From CAZOHN01 sp964579325 (GTDB lineage: Bacteria; Pseudomonadota; Alphaproteobacteria; Rhodobacterales; Rhodobacteraceae), in contig CAZOHN010000140.1 of assembly GCA_964579325.1 (NCBI GenBank), positions 1 through 9,628 on the forward strand: a stretch of 9,628 nt of DNA, written 5' to 3'. Position 1 is the first letter of the stretch, and each line of letters opens with the position of its first letter. Below are positions 1-6,020 of this stretch, in pieces. The notes beneath the pieces are model-generated. The model saw nothing but the letters and a program-made list of their open reading frames with translations, made no database searches and was not told the DNA's origin. The translations under genes were made by a program, and so were the position numbers.

Positions 1-1018
1 CGCGCCCTGCATCGCCTGCAACCAGGCGTGCCTCGACCATACCTTCGAGGGAAAGGTCTCCACCTGTCTCGTCAACCCGCGGGCGGGGTTCGAGACGGAG
101 CTTGTCTATGCGCCGGCGGAGGTCCGAAAGCGCATCGCCGTCGCCGGTGCGGGACCGGCCGGTCTGACCGCCGCGATCGTCGCGGCGGAGCGGGGGCATG
201 TCGTGACGCTTTTCGAGAAGGAGTCCGTGATCGGCGGTCAGCTCAACATGGCCCGGGTGATACCGGGGAAGGAGGAGTTCCACGGCCTCGTCGACTGGTT
301 CGCGGCTGAGCTTTCGGCGACGGGGGTCGATGTCCGTCTCGGCGCCGCCGCCACGCCGGAAAGGCTCGCGGAGTTCGACGAGGTGATCGTGGCGACCGGC
401 GTGCTGCCGCGCGACCCGGCGATTCCGGGGCAGGAGGGGCCGAACGTGGTCAGCTATGTCGACGTGCTGCGCGGCGGCGCGGTGGTCGGCCGGCGCGTGG
501 CCATCGTCGGGGCGGGCGGCATCGGTTTCGACGTGGCCGAGTTCCTCGTGCATGAGGGGGAAAGCCCAACCGAGCATCCCGCGCTCTGGCGCGCCGAATG
601 GGGCGTGGCGGACCCGGGCGTCCACCGGGGCGGACTTGCACCCGAAGGTCCGCGCCCCGAACCGCCCGCGCGNNNNNNNNNNGCCGAGAAGCCGGGGCGC
701 CGACTCGGGCGGACCACCGGCTGGATCCACCGCGCGAGCCTCCAGATGAAGGGCGTGCGCACCATGGCCGGCGTGAACTACGAGCGGATCGACACGGACG
801 GTCTCCACATCTCCCACGGCCCCGGGCGGGAGCGGCCGGAGGTCGTCGCCTGCGATACCGTCGTGCTGTGCGCGGGGCAGGTTTCGGAACGTGCCCTTGC
901 CGATGCGCTCGTTTCCGCGATGCGCCCGGTGCACATCATCGGCGGCGCCGACGTGGCGGCCGAACTTGACGCGAAGCGCGCCATCGAACAGGCCGCACGA
1001 TTGGCGGCAAGTATCTGA
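1..1018 (+). CDS. fadH: NADPH-dependent 2,4-dienoyl-CoA reductase, C-terminal half (5' truncated, internal gap)
   Basis: FadH reduces 2,4-dienoyl-CoA with NADPH so that unsaturated fatty acids can continue through beta-oxidation in the cytoplasm. The first complete codon is at base 2; the Old-Yellow-Enzyme-like FMN barrel lies upstream of the window. What is visible aligns by eye with the C-terminal half of E. coli FadH. There is a 4Fe-4S motif CIACNQAC, with a fourth Cys in STCLVNPRA. An FAD-binding glycine motif VAGAGPAG follows, then GGQLNMARVIPGKEEF, the NADPH-binding motif VAIVGAGGIGFD, TTGWIHR, and VVLCAGQ near the end. After NPRA the protein has Gly-Phe-Glu where E. coli has Cys-His-Glu; this is not a cluster ligand. 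Ten N at 673-682 interrupt the gene, but the frame is the same on both sides. It stops at TGA 1016-1018. Identity is near certain. Confidence 0.96.
   Translation, partial: APCIACNQACLDHTFEGKVSTCLVNPRAGFETELVYAPAEVRKRIAVAGAGPAGLTAAIVAAERGHVVTLFEKESVIGGQLNMARVIPGKEEFHGLVDWFAAELSATGVDVRLGAAATPERLAEFDEVIVATGVLPRDPAIPGQEGPNVVSYVDVLRGGAVVGRRVAIVGAGGIGFDVAEFLVHEGESPTEHPALWRAEWGVADPGVHRGGLAPEGPRPEPPAXXXXAEKPGRRLGRTTGWIHRASLQMKGVRTMAGVNYERIDTDGLHISHGPGRERPEVVACDTVVLCAGQVSERALADALVSAMRPVHIIGGADVAAELDAKRAIEQAARLAASI
673..682. other. Assembly gap of 10 N inside fadH
   Basis: Ten unresolved bases sit in the FadH coding region between the residues GPRPEPPAR and AEKPG. In E. coli FadH, 23 residues separate the preceding GG from KPG, while here only 18 are represented, counting the unknown ones. 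The 10 N are therefore probably a fixed-size placeholder for about 25 real bases. The difference of 15 bases is a multiple of three, which explains why the frame survives. The flanks are extremely GC-rich, a usual cause of such gaps. Confidence 0.95.
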
Positions 1019-1212
1019 TAGGAAATGTGGAATTCTCTTTTGCGCCGATCGCGCCCGTGTCGGCGCGGTGCCATTGCCTGTGGATAAGCCCGTTTCTCGG
1101 CGAAAAACGATCCTCAGAAGACCCCAACATTGTCCGGTAAGCTCCGCATTGTCGCCCGAATTGATGGCGAGAAACGCACCTGCTGGAGGGTATCGGCAAC
1201 AAAGGCTGAAGA
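1019..1212. other. Intergenic spacer between fadH and the LysR gene
   Basis: This 194-base spacer is visibly less GC-rich than its neighbours and carries no convincing gene. It holds a 7-bp inverted repeat (gcgccga at 1042-1048, tcggcgc at 1060-1066, 11-base loop) without a following T run, so it is not a standard intrinsic terminator. It also holds a direct repeat cattgtc at 1128-1134 and 1147-1153. AAAGG at 1201-1205 lies 7 bases before the regulator ATG and can serve as its ribosome binding site. I could not find a well-matched -35/-10 pair, but the spacer is long enough for the regulator to have its own promoter. Confidence 0.6.
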
Positions 1213-2118
1213 ATGGACCGTTTGACCGAGATGGAAGCCTTCGCAACGGTCGTGGATCAGGGGGGATTCACGGATGCTGCCAAGAAGATGGGGATTTCAA
1301 AGTCCGCTGTTTCCAAACACGTTTCGTCGCTGGAGGCGCGTCTGGGGGCGCGGCTCCTCAATAGAACCACACGCCGCGTGAGCCCGACCGAGATCGGGCT
1401 GGCCTACTACGACCGTGCGCGCCGCGTCCTCAACGACGCCGGCGAGGCCGATGCTCTCGTGACCTCGATGCAATCTGCTCCGTCGGGTCTCCTGCGCATT
1501 TCGGTCGCCACCGACTTCGGCGTGAACCACCTATCGCCGGTGCTTGGGGATTTCCTCCAGCTCTATCCCGATATCACCGTGAACATGGTGCTGAACAACC
1601 GCTACGTGGAGCTGATCTCGGAAGGCTTCGACATGGCGATCCGGGTGGGCGAGCTGGAAGACAGCAGCCTGCGCGCGCGCAAGCTGACCGAGACGACCAA
1701 GCGGATGATCGCTTCGCCCGCCTATTTCGAGAAATACGGCCGACCGCAGCGGATCGACGATCTGAACGACCACAAGCTCTTGCACTATGCGAACTCCGCG
1801 GCATCGGCGGTGTGGAAGCTGACCGCGCCTTCGGGCGAGAAGCGACAGGTGCGGACAGCCGGGTGGCTGACGGTGAACGACGGGCAGTCGCTGCTGAACG
1901 CGGCCGTCTCGGGCCTCGGGATCGCCTATCTGCCCTCGTTCCTGTTCTCGGATGCGCTCAAGTCCGGGCTGGTCGAGGAAGCGATGCCGGACTTGCCGAC
2001 AGAGATCCTGGGGATCTATGCGGTCTACCCGCCGGGCCGGTTCACCCAGCCCAAGGTCCGCGCCTTCATAGATTTCCTTGTGGCGAGCTTTGCCGACAAG
2101 GGGCCGGACGCCTGGTAG
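1213..2118 (+). CDS. LysR-family transcriptional regulator
   Basis: This 301-residue protein has the normal length and layout of a LysR-type regulator. Residues 1-60 form the winged helix-turn-helix, with the typical features: MEAFATVVDQGGFTDAAKKM, the recognition region SKSAVSKHVSSLEARLGARL, then LLNRTTRRVSPTEIG. Residues from about 91 to 295 form the periplasmic-binding-protein-like effector domain, starting SGLLRISVATDFGV. The overall look is that of the CrgA/DsdC-like subgroup, but the ligand cannot be read from sequence. The ATG at 1213 is preceded by AAAGG with 7-base spacing, and no better start lies upstream. Unlike many LysR genes it is not divergent from an obvious target: fadH ends upstream on the same strand, and the next operon converges on it. 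Its target is therefore unknown. Confidence 0.95.
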   Translation: MDRLTEMEAFATVVDQGGFTDAAKKMGISKSAVSKHVSSLEARLGARLLNRTTRRVSPTEIGLAYYDRARRVLNDAGEADALVTSMQSAPSGLLRISVATDFGVNHLSPVLGDFLQLYPDITVNMVLNNRYVELISEGFDMAIRVGELEDSSLRARKLTETTKRMIASPAYFEKYGRPQRIDDLNDHKLLHYANSAASAVWKLTAPSGEKRQVRTAGWLTVNDGQSLLNAAVSGLGIAYLPSFLFSDALKSGLVEEAMPDLPTEILGIYAVYPPGRFTQPKVRAFIDFLVASFADKGPDAW

Positions 2119-2133
2119 GCTAGGGCAGGATAT

Positions 2134-2156
2134 CCGGGCCGTTACGGAAGGCCCGG
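2134..2156. terminator. Possible bidirectional terminator hairpin between convergent genes
   Basis: The inverted repeat ccgggcc (2134-2140) and ggcccgg (2150-2156) encloses a 9-base loop in the 62-base gap between the LysR stop and the OmpA-domain gene stop. A further U-G wobble pair could extend the stem. The location between convergent stops fits a shared terminator. There is no T run on either side, so this is not a textbook Rho-independent site, and Rho may be needed. Confidence 0.4.
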
Positions 2157-2180
2157 GACGATGTGGAAGGGTAACGAGTA

Positions 2181-3173
2181 TCAGCGGGTCGAGGTGAGCA
2201 CCACTTCGACCCGCCTGTTTGCCGTGCGGCCCTCTTCGGTGGTGTTGGGGGCAAGCGGCATCAGGTAGCCAACGCCATCGGCATCGACCTGCGCGGCGGG
2301 AACGCCGAGGACGCGCACCAGGTGGCGCGCCACCGCCTCGGCGCGGCTGCGCGAGAGCGCTATGTTGGGGGGAAGCGCGCCTTCGGCATCGGTGTGCCCG
2401 ACGAGGGTCACGCGGGCGTCCGGCGTGTTGCGGAGCCAGGCTGCAAGGGTGTCGAGCGCCGGGAACGGGCCATCGGCAAGCCGCGACGAGCCGGTTTCGA
2501 AGGCCACCCCATCGAGCACCGCGCGGCCTGCCGAGGTCAGCGCCCCGATCAGCGGCGCGCTCTCGTCCGGGCCCCCGTCTTGGCCCCCATCTTGGCCTCC
2601 GCCCGGGCCAGCGGTGGCGGCCGGCGACTTGCTTGCGAGTGCGGCGACATCGGTCGCGGCGACTGCAGCGCCCGCGGCGGGGGTGATGCGGGTAACGTGG
2701 AGGTATCCGGTCGCGCCCGACCGGCTGGCCACGAGTGCCAGGTACTCGATGCCGTCCTCGCCCGGGCGGCCGACGCAGAGATAATGGAAGTCGGCGAGGT
2801 TGACGTGCATCTCGGGTTCGGGAAGCAGGTCTGACTCGTAGCGGAAGTCGAAGCCGCCGCAGGCGTCGGCCTGGCACTCGAACAGGATATCGTAGCCGTC
2901 TGCCGCGAGCTGATCGCGCAGCGGCCGGATCAGGTCGAGCGTCGAGGCGGCGCCCTCGATCCGCCAGGCCTCGAGGCGGACCTGCCCCTCGGCGGGGACC
3001 GCAGGAAGACCCTCGGGGCTCCAGGGGCCTGTCGCAAGACGATAGGTGGCGAGCGGCTCGATGCGCTGGCCGGCCCGAACCGCGCCGGGCGGAAGCTCAA
3101 GCGCGGCGGCCGGGACAGGCGCCGGAAGCGCGAGGAGCGCTGCAAGCGCGATGAGCGCCCTGCGGCCGGTCAT
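2181..3173 (-). CDS. Secreted protein with C-terminal OmpA peptidoglycan-binding domain
   Basis: The 330-residue protein starts with a signal peptide: MTGRR, a hydrophobic run rich in Ala and Leu, and a likely cleavage after PAAA near residue 24. There is no lipobox Cys, so it is probably periplasmic or outer-membrane associated. Residues of about 30-165 form an uncharacterised domain with Cys100, Cys105 and Cys133, around FECQADACGGFDF; it resembles the DUF4892 type seen in other OmpA-like proteins, but that is a tentative match. A Gly/Asp/Gln linker at 189-203 contains a GGQD repeat. Residues of about 217-328 are an OmpA-like domain with VTLVGHTDAEG, LSRSRAEAVARHL and NRRVEVVL. Asp262 and Arg277 match the residues that bind diaminopimelate in peptidoglycan. 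Its ATG overlaps the TGA of the upstream peroxidase-like gene, making it the last gene of a coupled operon. Confidence 0.92.
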   Translation of the reverse strand: MTGRRALIALAALLALPAPVPAAALELPPGAVRAGQRIEPLATYRLATGPWSPEGLPAVPAEGQVRLEAWRIEGAASTLDLIRPLRDQLAADGYDILFECQADACGGFDFRYESDLLPEPEMHVNLADFHYLCVGRPGEDGIEYLALVASRSGATGYLHVTRITPAAGAAVAATDVAALASKSPAATAGPGGGQDGGQDGGPDESAPLIGALTSAGRAVLDGVAFETGSSRLADGPFPALDTLAAWLRNTPDARVTLVGHTDAEGALPPNIALSRSRAEAVARHLVRVLGVPAAQVDADGVGYLMPLAPNTTEEGRTANRRVEVVLTSTR

Positions 3174-3769
3174 CGGTTCTGCCCGTGGTATTCGGCGTTG
3201 GGCATCATGCCGGTGGCCGAGGCGACACGGTTCGACATGTTGAAGAAACCCGCCACCGAGGCGATGTCCCAGATGTCGCGGTCGGTGAAGCCTGCGTCGC
3301 GCAGGGCTTGCCGGTCGTGCTCGGCAATGCGGGCCGAGGCTTCCGTCACCTTCTCGGCGAAACCGAGCATCGCACGCTGCCGATCACTCAGTGGCGCCAC
3401 GCGCCAGTTCATCACCAGCGCCTCGCCAAGCGCGGGGTCCCCCGACAGCGCGCGGACCGCCTGGCCGTGCGCCACAAGGCAGTAGAAGCAGCGGTTCGCG
3501 GCCGAGACCACGACCGCGATCATCTCGCGCTCGAGCTTGCTCAGCCCCGAGGGGGCGAGCATCAGGTCGTTGTACAGGCCCGTGAAGGCGTTCAGCTTGG
3601 TGATGTCGAAGGCGTAAGCGCGCAGGACGTTGGGCACGAGGCCAAGTTTCTCGGCGCAGATGTCGAAATAGCGCGCGGTTTCGTCCGGCAGGGGAGAAAC
3701 CATCGGCAGGTCGAGTGCCGTGGGGCTGTCGTCGGTCGTCAACTGCTCTGGCCTTCTGTCCGGGCTCAT
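3170..3769 (-). CDS. AhpD-fold peroxidase-related enzyme
   Basis: This 199-residue cytoplasmic protein belongs to the AhpD/carboxymuconolactone-decarboxylase-like superfamily, in the group usually called uncharacterised peroxidase-related enzyme. The core motif is Cys94-Phe-Tyr-Cys97 followed by His101. Counting back, Glu82 lies 12 residues before the first Cys. Glu, Cys, Tyr, Cys and His therefore all match the spacing of the proton-relay and redox residues of M. tuberculosis AhpD, so a thiol peroxidase or related redox role is credible; the substrate is unknown. The frame is open back to a TTG at 3868, but the ATG at 3769 is chosen because it forms an ATGA overlap with the stop of the upstream GNAT gene. 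The longer version would need an unlikely 100-base overlap. Its own TGA overlaps the ATG of the OmpA-domain gene. Confidence 0.92.
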   Translation of the reverse strand: MSPDRRPEQLTTDDSPTALDLPMVSPLPDETARYFDICAEKLGLVPNVLRAYAFDITKLNAFTGLYNDLMLAPSGLSKLEREMIAVVVSAANRCFYCLVAHGQAVRALSGDPALGEALVMNWRVAPLSDRQRAMLGFAEKVTEASARIAEHDRQALRDAGFTDRDIWDIASVAGFFNMSNRVASATGMMPNAEYHGQNR

Positions 3770-4482
3770 TTCGCGCGATAGTGGTACTGTCCCACAACTT
3801 GCATTCCGAGGGAAGCATAGAGCGCCCTTGCGGCGGCGTTCCGCTCGGTCACCGCGAGAGAAAACCAAGCGGCATCATGATCTTGCGCCCAGTTCGCGGC
3901 GGCCCGCAGCATGTTGCGGGCCGCACCCTGGCGGCGAAAGCGGGGGCTGACCTCGAGGGCGTGCAGCATCGCCGTTCCGCGGTGGATGGCGGCATAGGCC
4001 GCGCCCGACGGCGCGTCGGAGTTGCGCGCCAGGATCGCGCATTTCGGGTCTGCGGCGCGCTCCATCACTGCTACACGGGCTGGGCCGATCCCACCCTCCT
4101 CCCAGATGTCGCGGGCGATGGCCAGCGGCGGCCAGTGCGGGAAGGCCGAGACGCGGGGGATCGGTCCGGTGAGCGAGGCTGTTGGCGCAAGGTAGATCAC
4201 CGTCGGGTCGACCACCCGGTAGCCGGCTGCGTCGAGCAGACCGTCAAGGGCGTCCTCCCCGGCCCGCACCATCACGAGCGGCGGCTCTCCGCAAGCCGCG
4301 AGGCCGGCCTCCATCGCCGCGAGGTCGTCCGCGCTCACCGGTTCGGTGGTGGTGGCCGCCGACACCCGCTTGCCGCCGCCCGCGCCGTCGCGGAGCCGCC
4401 AGGGACCGGCGTCCGACACCCGCGCCGGCGGCCAGGTGGCCTCGACGACCGCATAGAGGTCGGGGGTGGTCGGCGGGTTCAT
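3766..4482 (-). CDS. GNAT-family N-acetyltransferase
   Basis: This 238-residue protein transfers an acetyl group from acetyl-CoA to an unidentified amine. The C-terminal part, from about residue 115 to 235, is the GNAT fold. LHALEVSPRFRRQGAARNML contains the acetyl-CoA pyrophosphate-binding motif A (RRQGAA), and NAAARALYASLGM is the typical motif B region before the last strand. The N-terminal 110 residues look like a degenerate second GNAT-like half, ending in a DAAGYRVVDPTVIYLAP segment, as in several two-lobed GNAT proteins. The ATG at 4482 overlaps the stop codon of the cinA-like gene (ATGA), and its own TGA overlaps the start of the peroxidase-related gene. It is the second gene of the coupled operon. 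I see nothing that fixes the substrate. Confidence 0.92.
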   Translation of the reverse strand: MNPPTTPDLYAVVEATWPPARVSDAGPWRLRDGAGGGKRVSAATTTEPVSADDLAAMEAGLAACGEPPLVMVRAGEDALDGLLDAAGYRVVDPTVIYLAPTASLTGPIPRVSAFPHWPPLAIARDIWEEGGIGPARVAVMERAADPKCAILARNSDAPSGAAYAAIHRGTAMLHALEVSPRFRRQGAARNMLRAAANWAQDHDAAWFSLAVTERNAAARALYASLGMQVVGQYHYRAK

Positions 4483-5207
4483 TTTCCGTCCGGGAACAGG
4501 GCTGCGAGCCGCTGCATGGCGGCATCTAGGCGCGCGGGGTCGGTGCCGCGGATCACAAGGTTTGTCCCGTGCGCGCCGTTGCGGATGAACGGGTAGGAGC
4601 CCATCGAGAGGTCGGGAAACTCGGCTGCAAGTGCCCCGAACGGGGCCGCGATCTCGCCCTCGCCGCGGTCCACCCGCAACGACTGCGACAGAAGCGGCGC
4701 ACCCCCGGTGAGCGTGGGCAGGACCGAGGCGACCATCGCCTGAAAGATGTTCGGCACGCCTGCCATGACGTGCACATTGCCCAGAGTGAACCCCGGCGCG
4801 GTCGAGATCGGGTTGTCGATGAGTGTGGCCCCCTCGGGGATGCGGGCCATGCGCTGCCGCGCCTCGTTGAACTCGAGGCCCGAGCGTTCGTAGTGCGCCG
4901 CAAGGAGCGCGCGGGCATCCTCGTGGATGCCGATCGCCGCCCCGAAGGCCGCGGCGATGCAGTCGGCGGTGATGTCGTCATGGGTCGGCCCGATGCCGCC
5001 CGAGGTGAACAGGTGCGTGAACGTCGCCCGCAGCGCGTTCACGGCGGCGATTATCGCGTCACGGTCGTCGGCCACCACGCGCACCTCGCGCAGGTCGATC
5101 CCGTGCCGGGTAAGCTCGCCCGCAAGGTAGTGCATGTTGCTGTCGCGGGTGCGGCCCGAGAGGATCTCGTCCCCGATCACGAGCATGGCGGCGGTTGGGT
5201 TGGGCAT
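4479..5207 (-). CDS. CinA-like protein, molybdopterin-binding domain only (COG1058 type)
   Basis: The protein has 242 residues. IGDEILSGRTRDSN at 11-24 and TSGGIGPTHDDIT at 68-80 are the signature motifs of the MoaB/MogA-like domain found in competence/damage-inducible protein A (CinA). It continues with MAGVPNIFQAM and a C-terminal portion typical of COG1058. It lacks the C-terminal nicotinamide-nucleotide deamidase domain of full CinA, which is about 400 residues long. Stand-alone members are common and are often annotated as competence/damage-inducible protein A or molybdopterin-binding protein. COG1058 domains of some CinA proteins have been shown to act as ADP-ribose pyrophosphatases, so a role in nucleotide clean-up is possible but unproven here. 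AGAGG at 5213-5217 lies 5 bases before the ATG, and a promoter candidate lies at 5235-5263. It is the first gene of the operon. Confidence 0.93.
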   Translation of the reverse strand: MPNPTAAMLVIGDEILSGRTRDSNMHYLAGELTRHGIDLREVRVVADDRDAIIAAVNALRATFTHLFTSGGIGPTHDDITADCIAAAFGAAIGIHEDARALLAAHYERSGLEFNEARQRMARIPEGATLIDNPISTAPGFTLGNVHVMAGVPNIFQAMVASVLPTLTGGAPLLSQSLRVDRGEGEIAAPFGALAAEFPDLSMGSYPFIRNGAHGTNLVIRGTDPARLDAAMQRLAALFPDGK

Positions 5208-5234
5208 CGTGGCCTCTGGCTTGTTGGCCGTCGG

Positions 5235-5263
5235 ACCTTAGCGGGGCTCCGCGCGGTTTCCAA
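5235..5263 (-). promoter_or_regulatory. Candidate sigma-70-type promoter of the cinA-like operon
   Basis: On the minus strand TTGGAA (5258-5263) and TAAGGT (5235-5240) are separated by exactly 17 bases. The -35 matches TTGACA at 4 of 6 positions. The -10 keeps the T, A and final T of TATAAT, which is common in GC-rich alphaproteobacteria. Transcription would start near 5228 and give a leader of about 20 bases with the ribosome binding site AGAGG at 5213-5217. It is a match by eye and has not been tested. Confidence 0.45.
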
Positions 5264-5290
5264 TCGGGCTGGTGGGTGTGGCGGCGAGGT

Positions 5291-5320
5291 CTGGCACCGG
5301 CGGCGCGTCCGGCCTAGCCT
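5291..5320 (+). promoter_or_regulatory. Weak candidate promoter of the CAT-like/sfsA run
   Basis: CTGGCA (5291-5296) and TAGCCT (5315-5320) are separated by 18 bases and lie directly upstream of the first gene of the plus-strand run. The matches are poor (4 of 6 and 3 of 6). If real, the transcript would start near 5327, after the GTG at 5321, which would support the GTG at 5345 as the start. Confidence 0.25.
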
Positions 5321-5333
5321 GTGCGCAAGCGCA

Positions 5334-5339
5334 GGGAGG
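5334..5339 (+). promoter_or_regulatory. Ribosome binding site that decides the CAT-like start
   Basis: GGGAGG lies 5 bases before the GTG at 5345. It is the strongest Shine-Dalgarno match in this part of the window. The alternative in-frame GTG at 5321 has no comparable site, and using it would place this motif inside the gene. Confidence 0.7.
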
Positions 5340-5344
5340 CGGCC

Positions 5345-6010
5345 GTGGCCGAGAGCATCGTCGATCTTGAGACCTGGCCGCGGGCACAGCAGTTCCGCTT
5401 TTTCCGCAGCTATGCCCGACCGCACTATGCGGTCACCTCCCGCCTCGACGTGACCGGGGTGATGGCGCGCAAGCAGGCGGCGGGCGTCTCGCCCTATCGC
5501 GCGAGCCTCTTTGCCATCGCGGCGGGGCTGCACGCGGTGCCCGAGCTTCTGATGCGGTTCCGCGGCGACGAGGTGGTGCGGCACGACAGCGTCGAAGTCT
5601 CGGTCACGGTGCCGACCGAGGCGGGCAGCTTCAACTACGCCTACATCCCCTTCCTGCCCGGTTTCGCCGCCTTCGATGCCGTGGCGCGGGACCGGATCGC
5701 GGCGGCGGCGCGCAAGACGGGACTCGATGCCAACGCAGGCGCGCGCGATGATCTGGCGTATCTCTCCTGTCTGCCGTGGCTCGACTTCACGGCGATCAAC
5801 AATGCCCTGCCGGGGCCGGAGGATTGCATCCCGCGGGTGTCTTGGGGCCGGATCGTCACCGATGCGGCGGGCAGCGCCAGCATGGCAATGGCCATCGAGG
5901 TGCATCACGCGCTGGTCGACGGCGCCCATGTCGGGGCCTACTTCGCGGCGGTGCAGGCGGCGCTGGACGGGGTCGGGGCGGCGGTTGAGGATCGGACGCC
6001 GGCAGGCTAA
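5345..6010 (+). CDS. Chloramphenicol acetyltransferase-like (CatA-like) O-acyltransferase
   Basis: From the GTG at 5345 the protein is 221 residues, the usual size of a CAT subunit (about 213-220). It aligns by eye with CAT along its length: an N-terminal TWPRAQQFRFF segment, SCLPWLDFTAINNAL opposite the CAT segment PWVNFDSFN, and the catalytic motif EVHHALVDGAHVG near the C-terminus. His188 corresponds to the catalytic His195 of CAT and Asp192 to the structural Asp199. The residue matching CAT Ser148, which stabilises the tetrahedral intermediate, is Ala150. It is therefore a family member, but chloramphenicol resistance should not be assumed. CAT trimers act on acetyl-CoA in the cytoplasm. 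The gene starts a plus-strand run: sfsA follows after 10 bases, with its ribosome binding site overlapping this stop codon. Confidence 0.88.
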   Translation: MAESIVDLETWPRAQQFRFFRSYARPHYAVTSRLDVTGVMARKQAAGVSPYRASLFAIAAGLHAVPELLMRFRGDEVVRHDSVEVSVTVPTEAGSFNYAYIPFLPGFAAFDAVARDRIAAAARKTGLDANAGARDDLAYLSCLPWLDFTAINNALPGPEDCIPRVSWGRIVTDAAGSASMAMAIEVHHALVDGAHVGAYFAAVQAALDGVGAAVEDRTPAG

Positions 6011-6014
6011 GGGG
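6009..6014 (+). promoter_or_regulatory. Ribosome binding site of sfsA, overlapping the upstream stop
   Basis: AAGGGG begins inside the TAA stop codon of the CAT-like gene and lies 6 bases before the sfsA ATG at 6021. This arrangement supports the chosen start and suggests that translation of the two genes is linked. Confidence 0.65.
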
Positions 6015-6020
6015 CTGGCG

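Noticed and set aside
1042..1066. Hairpin as an intrinsic terminator for fadH
   Set aside because: The 7-bp stem is not followed by a T run on either strand and the loop is 11 bases, so it is reported only as an inverted repeat in the spacer.
1531..2877. 448-codon minus-strand open frame
   Set aside because: It lies antisense to the LysR gene and then out of frame through the OmpA-domain gene. Its translation is Arg/Pro-rich with no family motif: a typical GC-rich shadow frame.
3770..3868. N-terminal extension of the peroxidase-related gene to a TTG at 3868
   Set aside because: It would overlap the GNAT gene by about 100 bases. The ATG at 3769 gives an ATGA junction like the other two in the operon, and the extension has no AhpD-family character.
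3715..4596. 293-codon plus-strand open frame
   Set aside because: It is antisense to the GNAT gene and its flanks, whose protein and ATGA junctions are convincing. The translation is Arg/Gly-rich and motif-free.
5321..5344. Upstream GTG start for the CAT-like gene
   Set aside because: There is no ribosome binding site before it; the GTG at 5345 has GGGAGG at ideal spacing and gives the usual CAT length.
5345..6010. Acquired chloramphenicol-resistance gene
   Set aside because: GC content and codon use match the neighbours, there are no mobile-element remnants, and the Ser148 position is Ala, so a native acyltransferase is more likely.
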